Shown here one piece after another: positions 21,194 to 28,632 of a stretch of 37,168 bases of DNA (within the stretch, counting starts at the first letter, position 1; every line of letters starts with the position of its first letter). Origin of the DNA: RGIG9114 sp045592865 (lineage in GTDB: Bacteria > Bacillota > Clostridia > Oscillospirales > JAGBHD01); contig JAZNVP010000129.1 in the NCBI GenBank assembly GCA_045592865.1, positions 1 through 37,168 on the forward strand, given 5' to 3'. A program made the translations under genes and the position numbers. Under the pieces are notes generated by a model that ran no database searches, was not told the DNA's origin, and worked only from the letters and a program-made list of their open reading frames with translations.

Positions 21194-23128
21194 CTAAATA
21201 TCAAGATTGTTAACGTATTTAGCGTTTTTCTCTATAAATTCTCTACGAGGGCCAACCTTATCACCCATAAGAATGGTGATGGTCTGACCGGTTGAAACGA
21301 TGTCTTCCATCTCAACCTTTATAAGAATTCTGTCCTCAGGGTTCATAGTGGTCTCCCAAAGCTGCTCGGGATCCATCTCACCAAGACCCTTATAACGCTG
21401 AATATCAACCTTTTTATCACTGTCGCCCGTCATTTCAGCAATTATCTGATCTCTTTCCTTGTCGGAATAAGCATATCTCTGTGTCTTACCCTTTGAAAGC
21501 TTATATAGAGGGGGCTGAGCGAGATAAACGTGTCCCTCTTCAATTAAAGGACGCATAAACTTATAGAAGAAGGTAAGAAGAAGTGTTCTGATGTGAGATC
21601 CGTCAACGTCGGCATCGGCCATAATAATAACCTTGCCGTAACGGAGCTTCTGAATATCAAATTCCTCTCCGATACCCGTTCCGAGAGCCATAACAACGGG
21701 AAGAAGCTTATCGTTTCCGTAAACCTTATCCTCTCGAGCCTTCTCAACGTTGAGCATCTTACCCCAAAGAGGTAAAATTGCCTGATAGTTTCTGTCTCTT
21801 CCGCTCTTTGCGCTTCCACCTGCCGAATCTCCCTCAACGATATAGATCTCAGTCATGGTGTTGTCTTTAGATATGCAGTCTGCAAGTTTTCCGGGAAGCG
21901 AAAGTCCCTCAAGCGCGGTCTTTCTTCTTGTTAGCTCCCTTGCCTTTCTTGCGGCCTCTCTTGCTCTCTGAGCGTTTATTGCCTTATCAATAACGCTTCT
22001 TGCAATCGAAGGATTTTCCTCAAAAACGGTCATAAGCTTATCGTAAACCAAGCCGTCAACAATAGAACGCATCTCGGTGTTGCCGAGCTTTGTCTTGGTC
22101 TGACCCTCAAACTGAGCGTCCTGAAGCTTAACGCTTATAATAACGGTAAGACCCTCTCGAACGTCGTCACCCGAAAGCTTCTTATCGTCTTCTTTTATTA
22201 AATTGAATTTCTTTCCGTAGTCGTTGAAAACACGGGTCAAAGCATTCTTAAAGCCTACTTCGTGGGTTCCGCCCTCGGTGGTCTGAATGTTGTTGGCAAA
22301 AGAGAGCAAAACCTCGTTATAACTGTCGTTATACTGAAGAGCAACCTCAGCAGAATAATTTCCGGGCTCTGTTTTAAAGTGGATAACCTCGGGGTTTAAA
22401 ACCTCGGCACCGCTTTTTGCGTGAATATGCTCAACAAAGCTCTTAATTCCGCCCTCGTAGCAGAACACCTGACTTACAGCCTCGTCCCCTCTCTTATCGG
22501 TAAGGGAAACCTTCAGTCCTGCATTAAGGAAGGCTTCTTTTCTGAGTCTGTCCTCAAGTATTTCGTAATCGTAAACGTTTTCTTCAAATATTTCAGCATC
22601 GGGCTTAAATGTAACAACTGTTCCCGTTTTGTCGGTCTTTCCGATAACTGTGAGAGGGCCTTCTGCAATACCTCTCTTGAATTTCTGCTGATGGATCTCG
22701 CCGTCCTTATGGACCTCAACCTCTAACCATTCAGAAAGAGCGTTAACGACCGAAGCACCAACGCCGTGAAGACCGCCCGAAACCTTATATCCCTCTCCGC
22801 CGAACTTTCCGCCTGCGTGAAGCACGGTAAAAACAACGGTAACCGCAGGAATACCCATCTTTGCGTGAACACCTATCGGAATTCCGCGTCCGTTATCGGT
22901 AACCCTTATAACGTCTCCTTTAAGTATTTCAACGTCAATGTCTGTGCAGTATCCTGCAAGTGCTTCATCGATGGAGTTATCAACTATTTCATAAACGAGG
23001 TGGTGAAGACCCCTGGGTCCCGTTGAACCGATATACATACCCGGTCTTTTTCTGACGGCTTCAAGTCCTTCTAACACCTGAATCTGACTTTCGTCATAAT
23101 TACTCATTACCTTTTCTTCAATATCCAC
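21194..23128 (-). CDS. gyrB: DNA gyrase subunit B
   Basis: A 644-residue type IIA topoisomerase subunit. The GHKL ATPase region shows 'VLEGLEAVRKRPGMYIGSTGPRGLHHLVYEIVDNSIDEALAGYC' and 'GGLHGVGASVVNALS'. The TOPRIM metal site is 'YIVEGDSAGGSAKSGRDR' followed by 'DADVDGSHIRTLLLTFFYK'. The C-terminus has 'IQRYKGLGEMDPEQLWETTMNP'. The usual PLRGKILNVEKA block reads PLWGKMLNVEKA here. The GTG at 23128 is preferred (TAGGAGGG before it); an ATG seven codons later lacks a well-spaced site. Second gene after remB. Confidence 0.97.
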   Translation of the reverse strand: MDIEEKVMSNYDESQIQVLEGLEAVRKRPGMYIGSTGPRGLHHLVYEIVDNSIDEALAGYCTDIDVEILKGDVIRVTDNGRGIPIGVHAKMGIPAVTVVFTVLHAGGKFGGEGYKVSGGLHGVGASVVNALSEWLEVEVHKDGEIHQQKFKRGIAEGPLTVIGKTDKTGTVVTFKPDAEIFEENVYDYEILEDRLRKEAFLNAGLKVSLTDKRGDEAVSQVFCYEGGIKSFVEHIHAKSGAEVLNPEVIHFKTEPGNYSAEVALQYNDSYNEVLLSFANNIQTTEGGTHEVGFKNALTRVFNDYGKKFNLIKEDDKKLSGDDVREGLTVIISVKLQDAQFEGQTKTKLGNTEMRSIVDGLVYDKLMTVFEENPSIARSVIDKAINAQRAREAARKARELTRRKTALEGLSLPGKLADCISKDNTMTEIYIVEGDSAGGSAKSGRDRNYQAILPLWGKMLNVEKAREDKVYGNDKLLPVVMALGTGIGEEFDIQKLRYGKVIIMADADVDGSHIRTLLLTFFYKFMRPLIEEGHVYLAQPPLYKLSKGKTQRYAYSDKERDQIIAEMTGDSDKKVDIQRYKGLGEMDPEQLWETTMNPEDRILIKVEMEDIVSTGQTITILMGDKVGPRREFIEKNAKYVNNLDI

Positions 23129-23140
23129 GATAAAACCCTC

Positions 23141-23407
23141 CTATTCCTTACTTTTACCTAAATAATCTGTTCGTTTTATAAGCGTCGACGGGGAAAGCTG
23201 CGAAATATATATCTTTGTATCATTTTTAAAAGCCGTAACAACAAAAGATTTCGGCAGTTCATAGGAAACCGTGATAACCTTTTTTTCCTTTTCCTTTTTA
23301 CCGAGATAATCTCTTGTGTGTTTCGAAACCGAGGTGTTATCGAGGTCGAAAATACCAAGTATTTCACCCGTTTTAACAACCGATTCATTACCTAAATGAA
23401 GATACAT
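23141..23407 (-). CDS. remB: RemB/YaaB-type DUF370 regulator
   Basis: An 88-residue protein of the extracellular-matrix regulator RemA/RemB family (DUF370). The start 'MYLHLGNESVVKTGEILGIFDLDNTSVSKHTRDYL' matches B. subtilis YaaB, which sits between recF and gyrB, exactly as here. ATG 23407 is chosen because of CGGAG nine bases upstream; in-frame codons further upstream overlap the promoter. It lies 12 bases before gyrB and heads that transcript. Confidence 0.88.
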   Translation of the reverse strand: MYLHLGNESVVKTGEILGIFDLDNTSVSKHTRDYLGKKEKEKKVITVSYELPKSFVVTAFKNDTKIYISQLSPSTLIKRTDYLGKSKE

Positions 23408-23443
23408 AAAAAGCGTCTCCGAAAATATAAATTTAACAGAAAA

Positions 23444-23472
23444 ATTATACCATATTTTAAACATTTTTGCAA
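23444..23472 (-). promoter_or_regulatory. gyrB: sigma-A promoter of remB-gyrB-(ycxB-like)-gyrA
   Basis: On the minus strand TTGCAA (23467-23472), 17-base spacer, TATAAT (23444-23449), in the 80-base gap between recF and remB. Confidence 0.82.
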
Positions 23473-23487
23473 ATAAATGTTAATAAT

Positions 23488-24579
23488 TTATTTGCTTTTT
23501 TCTTCAGAAATTTTTCCGTCAGAAATCTTAAAAATTTTACCCGAAAATAACCTCAAAACCGAGGAAATATCACAGCAGGTTATAAATACCTGATTATCTT
23601 TAACGTGATTTAAAATAAAGTCCTGACGGTCTTCATCAAGTTCACTCATAACGTCGTCAAGAAGGAAAACGGGTTTTTTCCCCGACTTTTTATATATAAG
23701 TTCGCCTTCTGCGAGTTTAAGGGTTAAAACGATGCTTCTCTGTTGACCCTGCGAAGCATATTTTTTTGCCGAAAGAGCATTTATCTCAACCGAAATATCA
23801 TCTCGGTGCGGACCGATAGTGGTAACTCCGGTTCTTATATCCTCATTTCGATTTATTTTAAAGGCTTTTAATATGTTTTCTTTTGAAAATTCACCCGAAA
23901 CGGTCGCAACGTAAACGGTTTTCATTTCTTCCTTGCCGCCCGAAATTCCTTTATAGAATTCACTCGCAATTTCGGATAATTCCTTTAAATAACGAACCCT
24001 TTCCTCGCAAATGATCTTGGCGCAGTCGGCAAGTTCGTTATCATATGCATCCAAAACACCGTATAGCTCGGCGTTACCGTATAAATTCTTTAAAAGATTG
24101 TTTCTGTGAAGCAGAATTTTATGATATTTATGTAAAACCGTTATGTAAGAAGGCTTTAATTGGCAAATAATTCCGTCAATAAACTTTCTTCGGTTCTCGG
24201 GGGAGCCCGTTATAAAGGAAAGATGCGCGGGAACAAACGGAACCGCGAGAAACTTTCCTGCTAAAGCTGCACTCGTTTTCTTTTTTACCCCGTTTAAAAT
24301 AACCTCTTTTGTTTCCCTTAAGCTTAAAATAACGTTATTTTCGCGCTCTCCGTCATAAAAATCCAGTTCATTCTTAAAAAAAGGGGCAGAAATCTTTATA
24401 AATTCCTGCTCTTTTATTGTTCTGAAGCTTTTGGCTCCGCTAAAAAGCCAGATTGCTTCAAGAATATTAGTTTTTCCCTGAGCGTTTTTTCCGTAAATAA
24501 TATTAACTTTTTCACAAGGCTCCAACGAGATATTTTCAATATTTCTGAAATTCTCGATCTTAACATTTTTAATAATCAA
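23488..24579 (-). CDS. recF: DNA replication and repair protein RecF
   Basis: A 363-residue ABC/SMC-like ATPase: 'LENFRNIENISLEP...NIIYGKNAQGKTNILEAIWLFSGAKSFR' with the Walker A at 30-38, the signature 'YASQGQQRSIVLTLKLAEGEL' (near 285) and Walker B/D-loop 'PVFLLDDVMSELDEDRQDFIL' (near 315). It loads RecA on gapped DNA with RecO/RecR. The start is TTG at 24579, with AAGGGCG eight bases before. It follows rlbA by 13 bases. Confidence 0.96.
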   Translation of the reverse strand: MIIKNVKIENFRNIENISLEPCEKVNIIYGKNAQGKTNILEAIWLFSGAKSFRTIKEQEFIKISAPFFKNELDFYDGERENNVILSLRETKEVILNGVKKKTSAALAGKFLAVPFVPAHLSFITGSPENRRKFIDGIICQLKPSYITVLHKYHKILLHRNNLLKNLYGNAELYGVLDAYDNELADCAKIICEERVRYLKELSEIASEFYKGISGGKEEMKTVYVATVSGEFSKENILKAFKINRNEDIRTGVTTIGPHRDDISVEINALSAKKYASQGQQRSIVLTLKLAEGELIYKKSGKKPVFLLDDVMSELDEDRQDFILNHVKDNQVFITCCDISSVLRLFSGKIFKISDGKISEEKSK

Positions 24580-24592
24580 TTAAAAAACGCCC

Positions 24593-24808
24593 TTACTGTT
24601 TAAATTTAACCTCATAGGTCTTATTCTGGAAGGAAAAAGTGTCTCCCTCATAAAGTTTTTTTCCTCTTAAAAGGCAAACCTCATTATTAACAGAAACCTT
24701 ACCGTCTAAAATGAGTTCCTTTGCTTCTCCCCCCGAATAAACAATACCTGAAAATTTAAGCGCTTGGTCAAGCTTTATAAAAGGAGGCTTAATTTCTAAA
24801 ATATTCAT
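24593..24808 (-). CDS. rlbA: S4-domain RNA-binding protein YaaA/RlbA
   Basis: A 71-residue S4-like protein ('PPFIKLDQALKFSGIVYSGGEAKELILDGKVSVNNEVCLLRGKKLYEGD'), always found between dnaN and recF in Firmicutes. It is probably an RNA-binding ribosome-linked protein. It starts 2 bases after dnaN, whose end carries the ribosome site AAAGGATAATT. Confidence 0.92.
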   Translation of the reverse strand: MNILEIKPPFIKLDQALKFSGIVYSGGEAKELILDGKVSVNNEVCLLRGKKLYEGDTFSFQNKTYEVKFKQ

Positions 24809-24810
24809 AA

Positions 24811-25911
24811 TTATCCTTTCAGTCTGACAGGTAAAACGAGGAATAAAAACTCATCTGATTCACAAGGAACTATCTGCATAGGTGAAAAAGAATTATTAAC
24901 TAATAAATAAACCTCATCACAGGAAACTGCCTTTAAAGCATCGGCTAAATATTTATTGTTAAAGCCGATTTCAAAGTTTTCTCCCTGCATATCGCAGAAA
25001 ATTTCATCATATGCTTTACCAACTGCGGTAGCGCAGGACATTTTAAGGGTGTTATCCTCAAAAATACATTTTATTGGGCTCTTAATTCTGTCTGTTATTA
25101 AAAGTGAAACACGGTTAACGCTGTCAAGCAAGGTCTTAACGTCAATTTTAATCTTTGTGTTGACCTTTGTTGCAATAGCTGCCTTATAATCTAAGAAATC
25201 ACCCTCTAATAAACGGGAAATAACCGTTAAATTATCGATTTTAACAACGATATGCTTTTTTGTTACTCCAAAATCAACGTTTTCTTCTGTTTCGGGGTTT
25301 ATAAATCTTGAAACTTCCAATAATGTTTTAGAGGGAACAACAAATTTTTTGCTTCCCTGATAATCAATTTTTTCTCTTCTTAATGCAAGACGGCATCCGT
25401 CAACCGATACCATTTTTATTTCTCCGTCTTCAATATCGAATAGAGAACCTGTGTGAACAGGGTTCTGATCGGTAACCGAAACTGCAAAGATGGTCTGATC
25501 TATCATTGATTTTAATGAAATACCGTCTATGCTTATCATTTCATCATATTCAACCTCGGGAAGCTCGGGAAAATCTTCTGCAGAGTTTCCGAGAATGGTA
25601 AACTCGGTAATTCCGCTTTTAATTGTTATTAAAAGATCGTTTTTTGAGAAAGAAACGGTGCTTCCGGGAAGCTTTGAAATAATATCTATTAAAAGTCTGG
25701 CATTTAAAACTATCGATCCCTCTTCTTTCACCTCTGCTGGCATAGAGGTAGAAACACCGAGTTCAAGATCGTAACCGGTGAGATAAATATTTCCTCTTTC
25801 CGCTTTAATAAAGATACCTTCTAAAGCAGGAATTGTAGATTTAGCAGAAACTGCTCTTGATACCTTTGAAATATAGTCGAAAAATATCTCTCTGTTGCAG
25901 GTAAATTTCAT
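24811..25911 (-). CDS. dnaN: DNA polymerase III beta subunit (sliding clamp)
   Basis: A 366-residue clamp of standard length, with three repeated domains. It starts 'MKFTCNREIFFDYISKVSRAVSAKSTIPALEGIFIKAE' and ends with the typical 'NNSFSPMQIVPCE...FLFLVLPVRLKG', where the consensus tail is PVR. It encircles DNA and holds the replicase. GGAGGAAA before ATG 25911. The 210 bases upstream hold the origin-like segment. Confidence 0.97.
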   Translation of the reverse strand: MKFTCNREIFFDYISKVSRAVSAKSTIPALEGIFIKAERGNIYLTGYDLELGVSTSMPAEVKEEGSIVLNARLLIDIISKLPGSTVSFSKNDLLITIKSGITEFTILGNSAEDFPELPEVEYDEMISIDGISLKSMIDQTIFAVSVTDQNPVHTGSLFDIEDGEIKMVSVDGCRLALRREKIDYQGSKKFVVPSKTLLEVSRFINPETEENVDFGVTKKHIVVKIDNLTVISRLLEGDFLDYKAAIATKVNTKIKIDVKTLLDSVNRVSLLITDRIKSPIKCIFEDNTLKMSCATAVGKAYDEIFCDMQGENFEIGFNNKYLADALKAVSCDEVYLLVNNSFSPMQIVPCESDEFLFLVLPVRLKG

Positions 25912-26121
25912 TTTATTTTCCTCCGAAATGATTATATGTATATATTTATTTTAGTAGTAGTAGAGGCGGTCAAATTGTTTAAAACAGTTATAAAGCATTG
26001 ATATAGGACAAGCTTCGCCTCTGAAAATTTTATCAAAACTTTGATTAAAATTTTTGACGTTAAAAGTTATTAACAAGATTGTCGAAAAAAAGATGTTTAA
26101 AGTTTAAAAACAGGTTCAAAA
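25912..26121. other. oriC: probable replication origin segment (oriC) with DnaA-trio repeats
   Basis: Between dnaA and dnaN. On the plus strand four TAG triplets in a row (25952-25963) adjoin a GC cluster AGGCGG (25964-25969) on one side and a very AT-rich run (25931-25951) on the other. This is the order of the basal unwinding system known from B. subtilis (DnaA boxes, GC cluster, DnaA-trios, AT-rich unwinding element). Weak DnaA-box-like sequences are TTATTAACA (26067-26075, 7 of 9 to TTATCCACA) and TTTTAAACA-type words near 25974-25982 and 26094. An inverted pair AGAGGCG (25962-25968) / CGCCTCT (26016-26022) encloses 47 bases. No perfect DnaA box is seen. Confidence 0.65.
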
Positions 26122-27450
26122 CTAACTGTTTTTAATATTGTTAATAATATCCTCTGTTATCTCTTTAATTTTCTGATCTTCCTCTATCTTCTTCTTATAA
26201 AGCTCGTTACTGTAAACAACGGTGGAATGGTTTCTTCCGCCGAATTCTGCGCCGATAGAAGACATAGGCATATCGGTTATCTCTCTGATAATATACATTG
26301 CCGCCTGCCGAGCGCTCGAAATAGGACCGTTTCTCTTATTGCTTCTTATATCCTGCGGAGAAACGTCGAAGGTTCTTGCAACCTCGTTTATTATCTTTTC
26401 AACAGTTATAGTAACGGGTTGATTATCAGATAAAATATCTTTAAGAGCATTCTGAGCAATTCCTATTGTTATCTTTTTGTTAGAAGAGAAAAGCTCGAGA
26501 GCCTTAAGCTTTTTAACAAGACCCTCTATCTGACGGATGTTGTTCTTTACCTTTTCGCAGATAAAATAGCAAACGTCGTCCGGAATGGAAAGATCCATAA
26601 GATCTGCTTTTCTTTTTAAGATAGCAAGTCTCGTTTCAAAATCAGGGGGCTGAATATCAACGATAAGACCCCACTCAAAACGGGTTCTGAGTCTCTCCTC
26701 AAGGGTTTTGATCTCTTTCGGAGGCCTGTCCGATGCGAGAATAATCTGTTTATTGTTATTATAAAGCGCCTCAAAGGTGTGGAAAAACTCATCCTGGGTT
26801 GTTTCCTTACCCGAAATAAACTGAATATCGTCTACAAGAAGAATATCTGCTCCGCGGTATTTCTTTCTGAATTCGGGAGTTCTGTTCTTTCTTATTGATT
26901 CTACTATTTCGTTGGTGAAATCTTCACCCTTGATATAGATAATATTGGTGTTAGGACGGGATTTTTTAATCTCGTGGCAGATAGCGCAAAGAAGATGGGT
27001 CTTACCGAGACCGCTGCCTCCGTGAATAAAGAGGGGGTTATAAGCCATCGAAGGATTTAAAGCAACCGCCTGAGCCGCCGCATGAGCCAGTTTATTTCCG
27101 TTTCCGACTATAAAGGTCTCGAAAGAATATTCATATTCGCCCGAATAAATCATACCCTCGGGAACGTTATCGTTATCATCAAATTTAACCTCTTCGGTAG
27201 CGTCCTCTTTAGTAACGAATTTGATCTCTATTTCAAAACCTAAAACGGCAGAAAAAGCCTCTTTTAAAAGGCTTTTATATTTGTTTTCAATAATACCCTT
27301 AACAAAAACGCTCGGCACCTCTAAAACCGCTTCCTCACTGTTAATAGAAACGGGCTCGATGCAACAGATCCAGGTATTATAAACAACCTTATTTATCTGT
27401 TTTTCACAGTAAGATTTAACAAATTCAAAAACATCATTAACTGAATTCAT
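26122..27450 (-). CDS. dnaA: chromosomal replication initiator DnaA
   Basis: A 442-residue initiator with all domains. Domain I (1-80) starts 'FVKSYCEKQINKVVYNTWI' and is followed by a short linker. AAA+ domain III has Walker A 'GGSGLGKTHLL' (144-154) and Walker B 'ILLVDDIQFISGK' (203-215). Domain IV carries the DnaA-box reader 'MPMSSIGAEFGGRNHSTVVYS' near the C-terminus. ATG 27450 has AGGGG 12 bases and AGGG 3 bases upstream. The gene reads toward the origin segment and dnaN. The rpmH-rnpA-yidC genes normally found on its other side are absent; a divergent DUF2953-gerW unit is there. Confidence 0.97.
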   Translation of the reverse strand: MNSVNDVFEFVKSYCEKQINKVVYNTWICCIEPVSINSEEAVLEVPSVFVKGIIENKYKSLLKEAFSAVLGFEIEIKFVTKEDATEEVKFDDNDNVPEGMIYSGEYEYSFETFIVGNGNKLAHAAAQAVALNPSMAYNPLFIHGGSGLGKTHLLCAICHEIKKSRPNTNIIYIKGEDFTNEIVESIRKNRTPEFRKKYRGADILLVDDIQFISGKETTQDEFFHTFEALYNNNKQIILASDRPPKEIKTLEERLRTRFEWGLIVDIQPPDFETRLAILKRKADLMDLSIPDDVCYFICEKVKNNIRQIEGLVKKLKALELFSSNKKITIGIAQNALKDILSDNQPVTITVEKIINEVARTFDVSPQDIRSNKRNGPISSARQAAMYIIREITDMPMSSIGAEFGGRNHSTVVYSNELYKKKIEEDQKIKEITEDIINNIKNS

Positions 27451-27494
27451 AACCCTAAAATCCCCTATCTGAAAAGATAAAAATTCACAAATAA

Positions 27495-27523
27495 ATTATA
27501 CCACAAGCCCCTTTAATTTTCAA
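27495..27523 (-). promoter_or_regulatory. dnaA: sigma-A promoter of dnaA
   Basis: On the minus strand TTGAAA (27518-27523), 17-base spacer, TATAAT (27495-27500), 45 bases before the ATG. Confidence 0.8.
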
Positions 27524-27555
27524 CAATAAAATTAAAATAAGTCGAATACTTTACC

Positions 27556-27584
27556 TTGACAATAACGAGAGAAAAAGGTATAGT
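27556..27584 (+). promoter_or_regulatory. sigma-A promoter of the DUF2953-gerW operon
   Basis: TTGACA (27556-27561), 17-base spacer, TATAGT (27579-27584). A near-consensus vegetative promoter. The gap 27451-27612 holds this and the dnaA promoter and shows no clear DnaA box. Confidence 0.82.
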
Positions 27585-27612
27585 ATAACCATAACGAAAA
27601 TCGGAGAAAAAA

Positions 27613-28188
27613 ATGGTTATTTTAATAATATCTGCGGTTTTAGCGGTTATCTTTTTATTAATGTATGCAGTTCCTGTTTCGGTAAAAGTAGAAGTGGGAA
27701 CGGGTGAAAAATTAAGGGTCCGTGTTTTCTATTTTTTTAAGGTGTTTGAAAATAAGGGAAAAAAGAAAAAAGAGATAGAAAAAACGAAAACTGATAAAAT
27801 AAAAAAAGAAAAACCAAAAGAGAAAACAGATATAAAAGAAACTCTTAATTTGATTAAAACCGTGGCTCCAATTCTAAAGGAATTTTCAGAAAAAATTTAT
27901 ATATCGGAGTTTAAGCTTTTTCTGTCGGTCGCCAAGGAAGACGCGATGGAAACTGCCGTTTCCTATGGGGTTATGAACGCCGAAATATATTCCGCTTTGG
28001 CAGTTCTGAAGAATTTCTTTAAGATAAAAAAAGAAAATGTATTTATTCATCCCGATTTTAAGGGAGATAAAAATATTTACAGTCTGAAAATTAAAATTTC
28101 CGCAAAAGGATTTCACGTTTTGTCTCTGGCAATTAAAGCGTTAAAGGTATTTTTTAAGGATATAAATCAGAAAGAAGAAAGGAAGTAG
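27613..28188 (+). CDS. DUF2953 protein (YtfI-like)
   Basis: A 191-residue protein. An N-terminal membrane segment (about 3-20) is followed by a strand-rich stretch, a strongly charged Lys/Glu-rich linker (about 48-75), and the DUF2953 core 'SEFKLFLSVAKEDAMETAVSYGVMNAEIYSALAVLKNFF ... VFIHPDFKGDKNIYSLKIKISAKGFHVLSLAIKALKVF', with the family 'G..dA..ta..yG......' pattern. This family usually precedes ytfJ/gerW in spore formers, as here (4 bases apart). Molecular function unknown; a role with GerW is inferred from the pairing. GGAG before ATG 27613. Confidence 0.85.
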   Translation: MVILIISAVLAVIFLLMYAVPVSVKVEVGTGEKLRVRVFYFFKVFENKGKKKKEIEKTKTDKIKKEKPKEKTDIKETLNLIKTVAPILKEFSEKIYISEFKLFLSVAKEDAMETAVSYGVMNAEIYSALAVLKNFFKIKKENVFIHPDFKGDKNIYSLKIKISAKGFHVLSLAIKALKVFFKDINQKEERK

Positions 28189-28192
28189 AAAA

Positions 28193-28558
28193 ATGCATCC
28201 AATCGAAGGCTTAATGGAAACCTCTCTCAAAAAAATAAGAGAAATGACCGACGTTGAAACCATTATCGGCGATCCTATAAAGGTTAGCGAAGAGGTAACG
28301 ATAATTCCCGTTTCCAAGGTTTCATTTGGATTTGCTTCGGGCGGTTCGGATTTTCCGAGTAAAAAAGAAAAAGAACTGTTCGGCGGCGGCTCAGGAGGCG
28401 GAATAAGCATAGTTCCTATTGCTTTTCTTGTTATAAAGAATGGAGAAGTTAAAATAATGCAGCTTTCAACCGCGGATAATACGGCGGAAAAAGCAATAAA
28501 TATGGTCCCCGAGGTTATTGATAAGGTCTCGGAGCTATTTAAAAAAGATAAGAAATAA
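28193..28558 (+). CDS. gerW: GerW family sporulation protein (YtfJ)
   Basis: A 121-residue protein with 'MHPIEGLMETSLKKIREMTDVETIIGDPI', 'TIIPVSKVSFGFASGGSDF', a Gly-rich loop 'FGGGSGGGISIVPIAFLVI' and 'EVIDKVSELFKK', the complete YtfJ/GerW pattern. In Bacillus it is needed for spore germination with certain germinants. It supports the view that the organism forms endospores, though GerW homologues also occur in some non-sporing relatives. Second gene of the DUF2953 operon; a terminator follows. Confidence 0.92.
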   Translation: MHPIEGLMETSLKKIREMTDVETIIGDPIKVSEEVTIIPVSKVSFGFASGGSDFPSKKEKELFGGGSGGGISIVPIAFLVIKNGEVKIMQLSTADNTAEKAINMVPEVIDKVSELFKKDKK

Positions 28559-28567
28559 TAAAGAGAA

Positions 28568-28607
28568 GCAAACCGTTTTTTCTAAACGGTTTGCTTTTGA
28601 TTTTTTC
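28568..28607 (+). terminator. terminator of the DUF2953-gerW operon
   Basis: GCAAACCGTTT (568-578) pairs with AAACGGTTTGC (584-594), 5-base loop, followed by TTTTGATTTTTT. Confidence 0.88.
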
Positions 28608-28632
28608 TCACGAAAGAAAAGGTGTATTAAAG

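Noticed and set aside
27451..27612. Second origin half with DnaA boxes upstream of dnaA
   Set aside because: No TTATCCACA-like word with two or fewer mismatches was found; the gap is explained by two divergent promoters.
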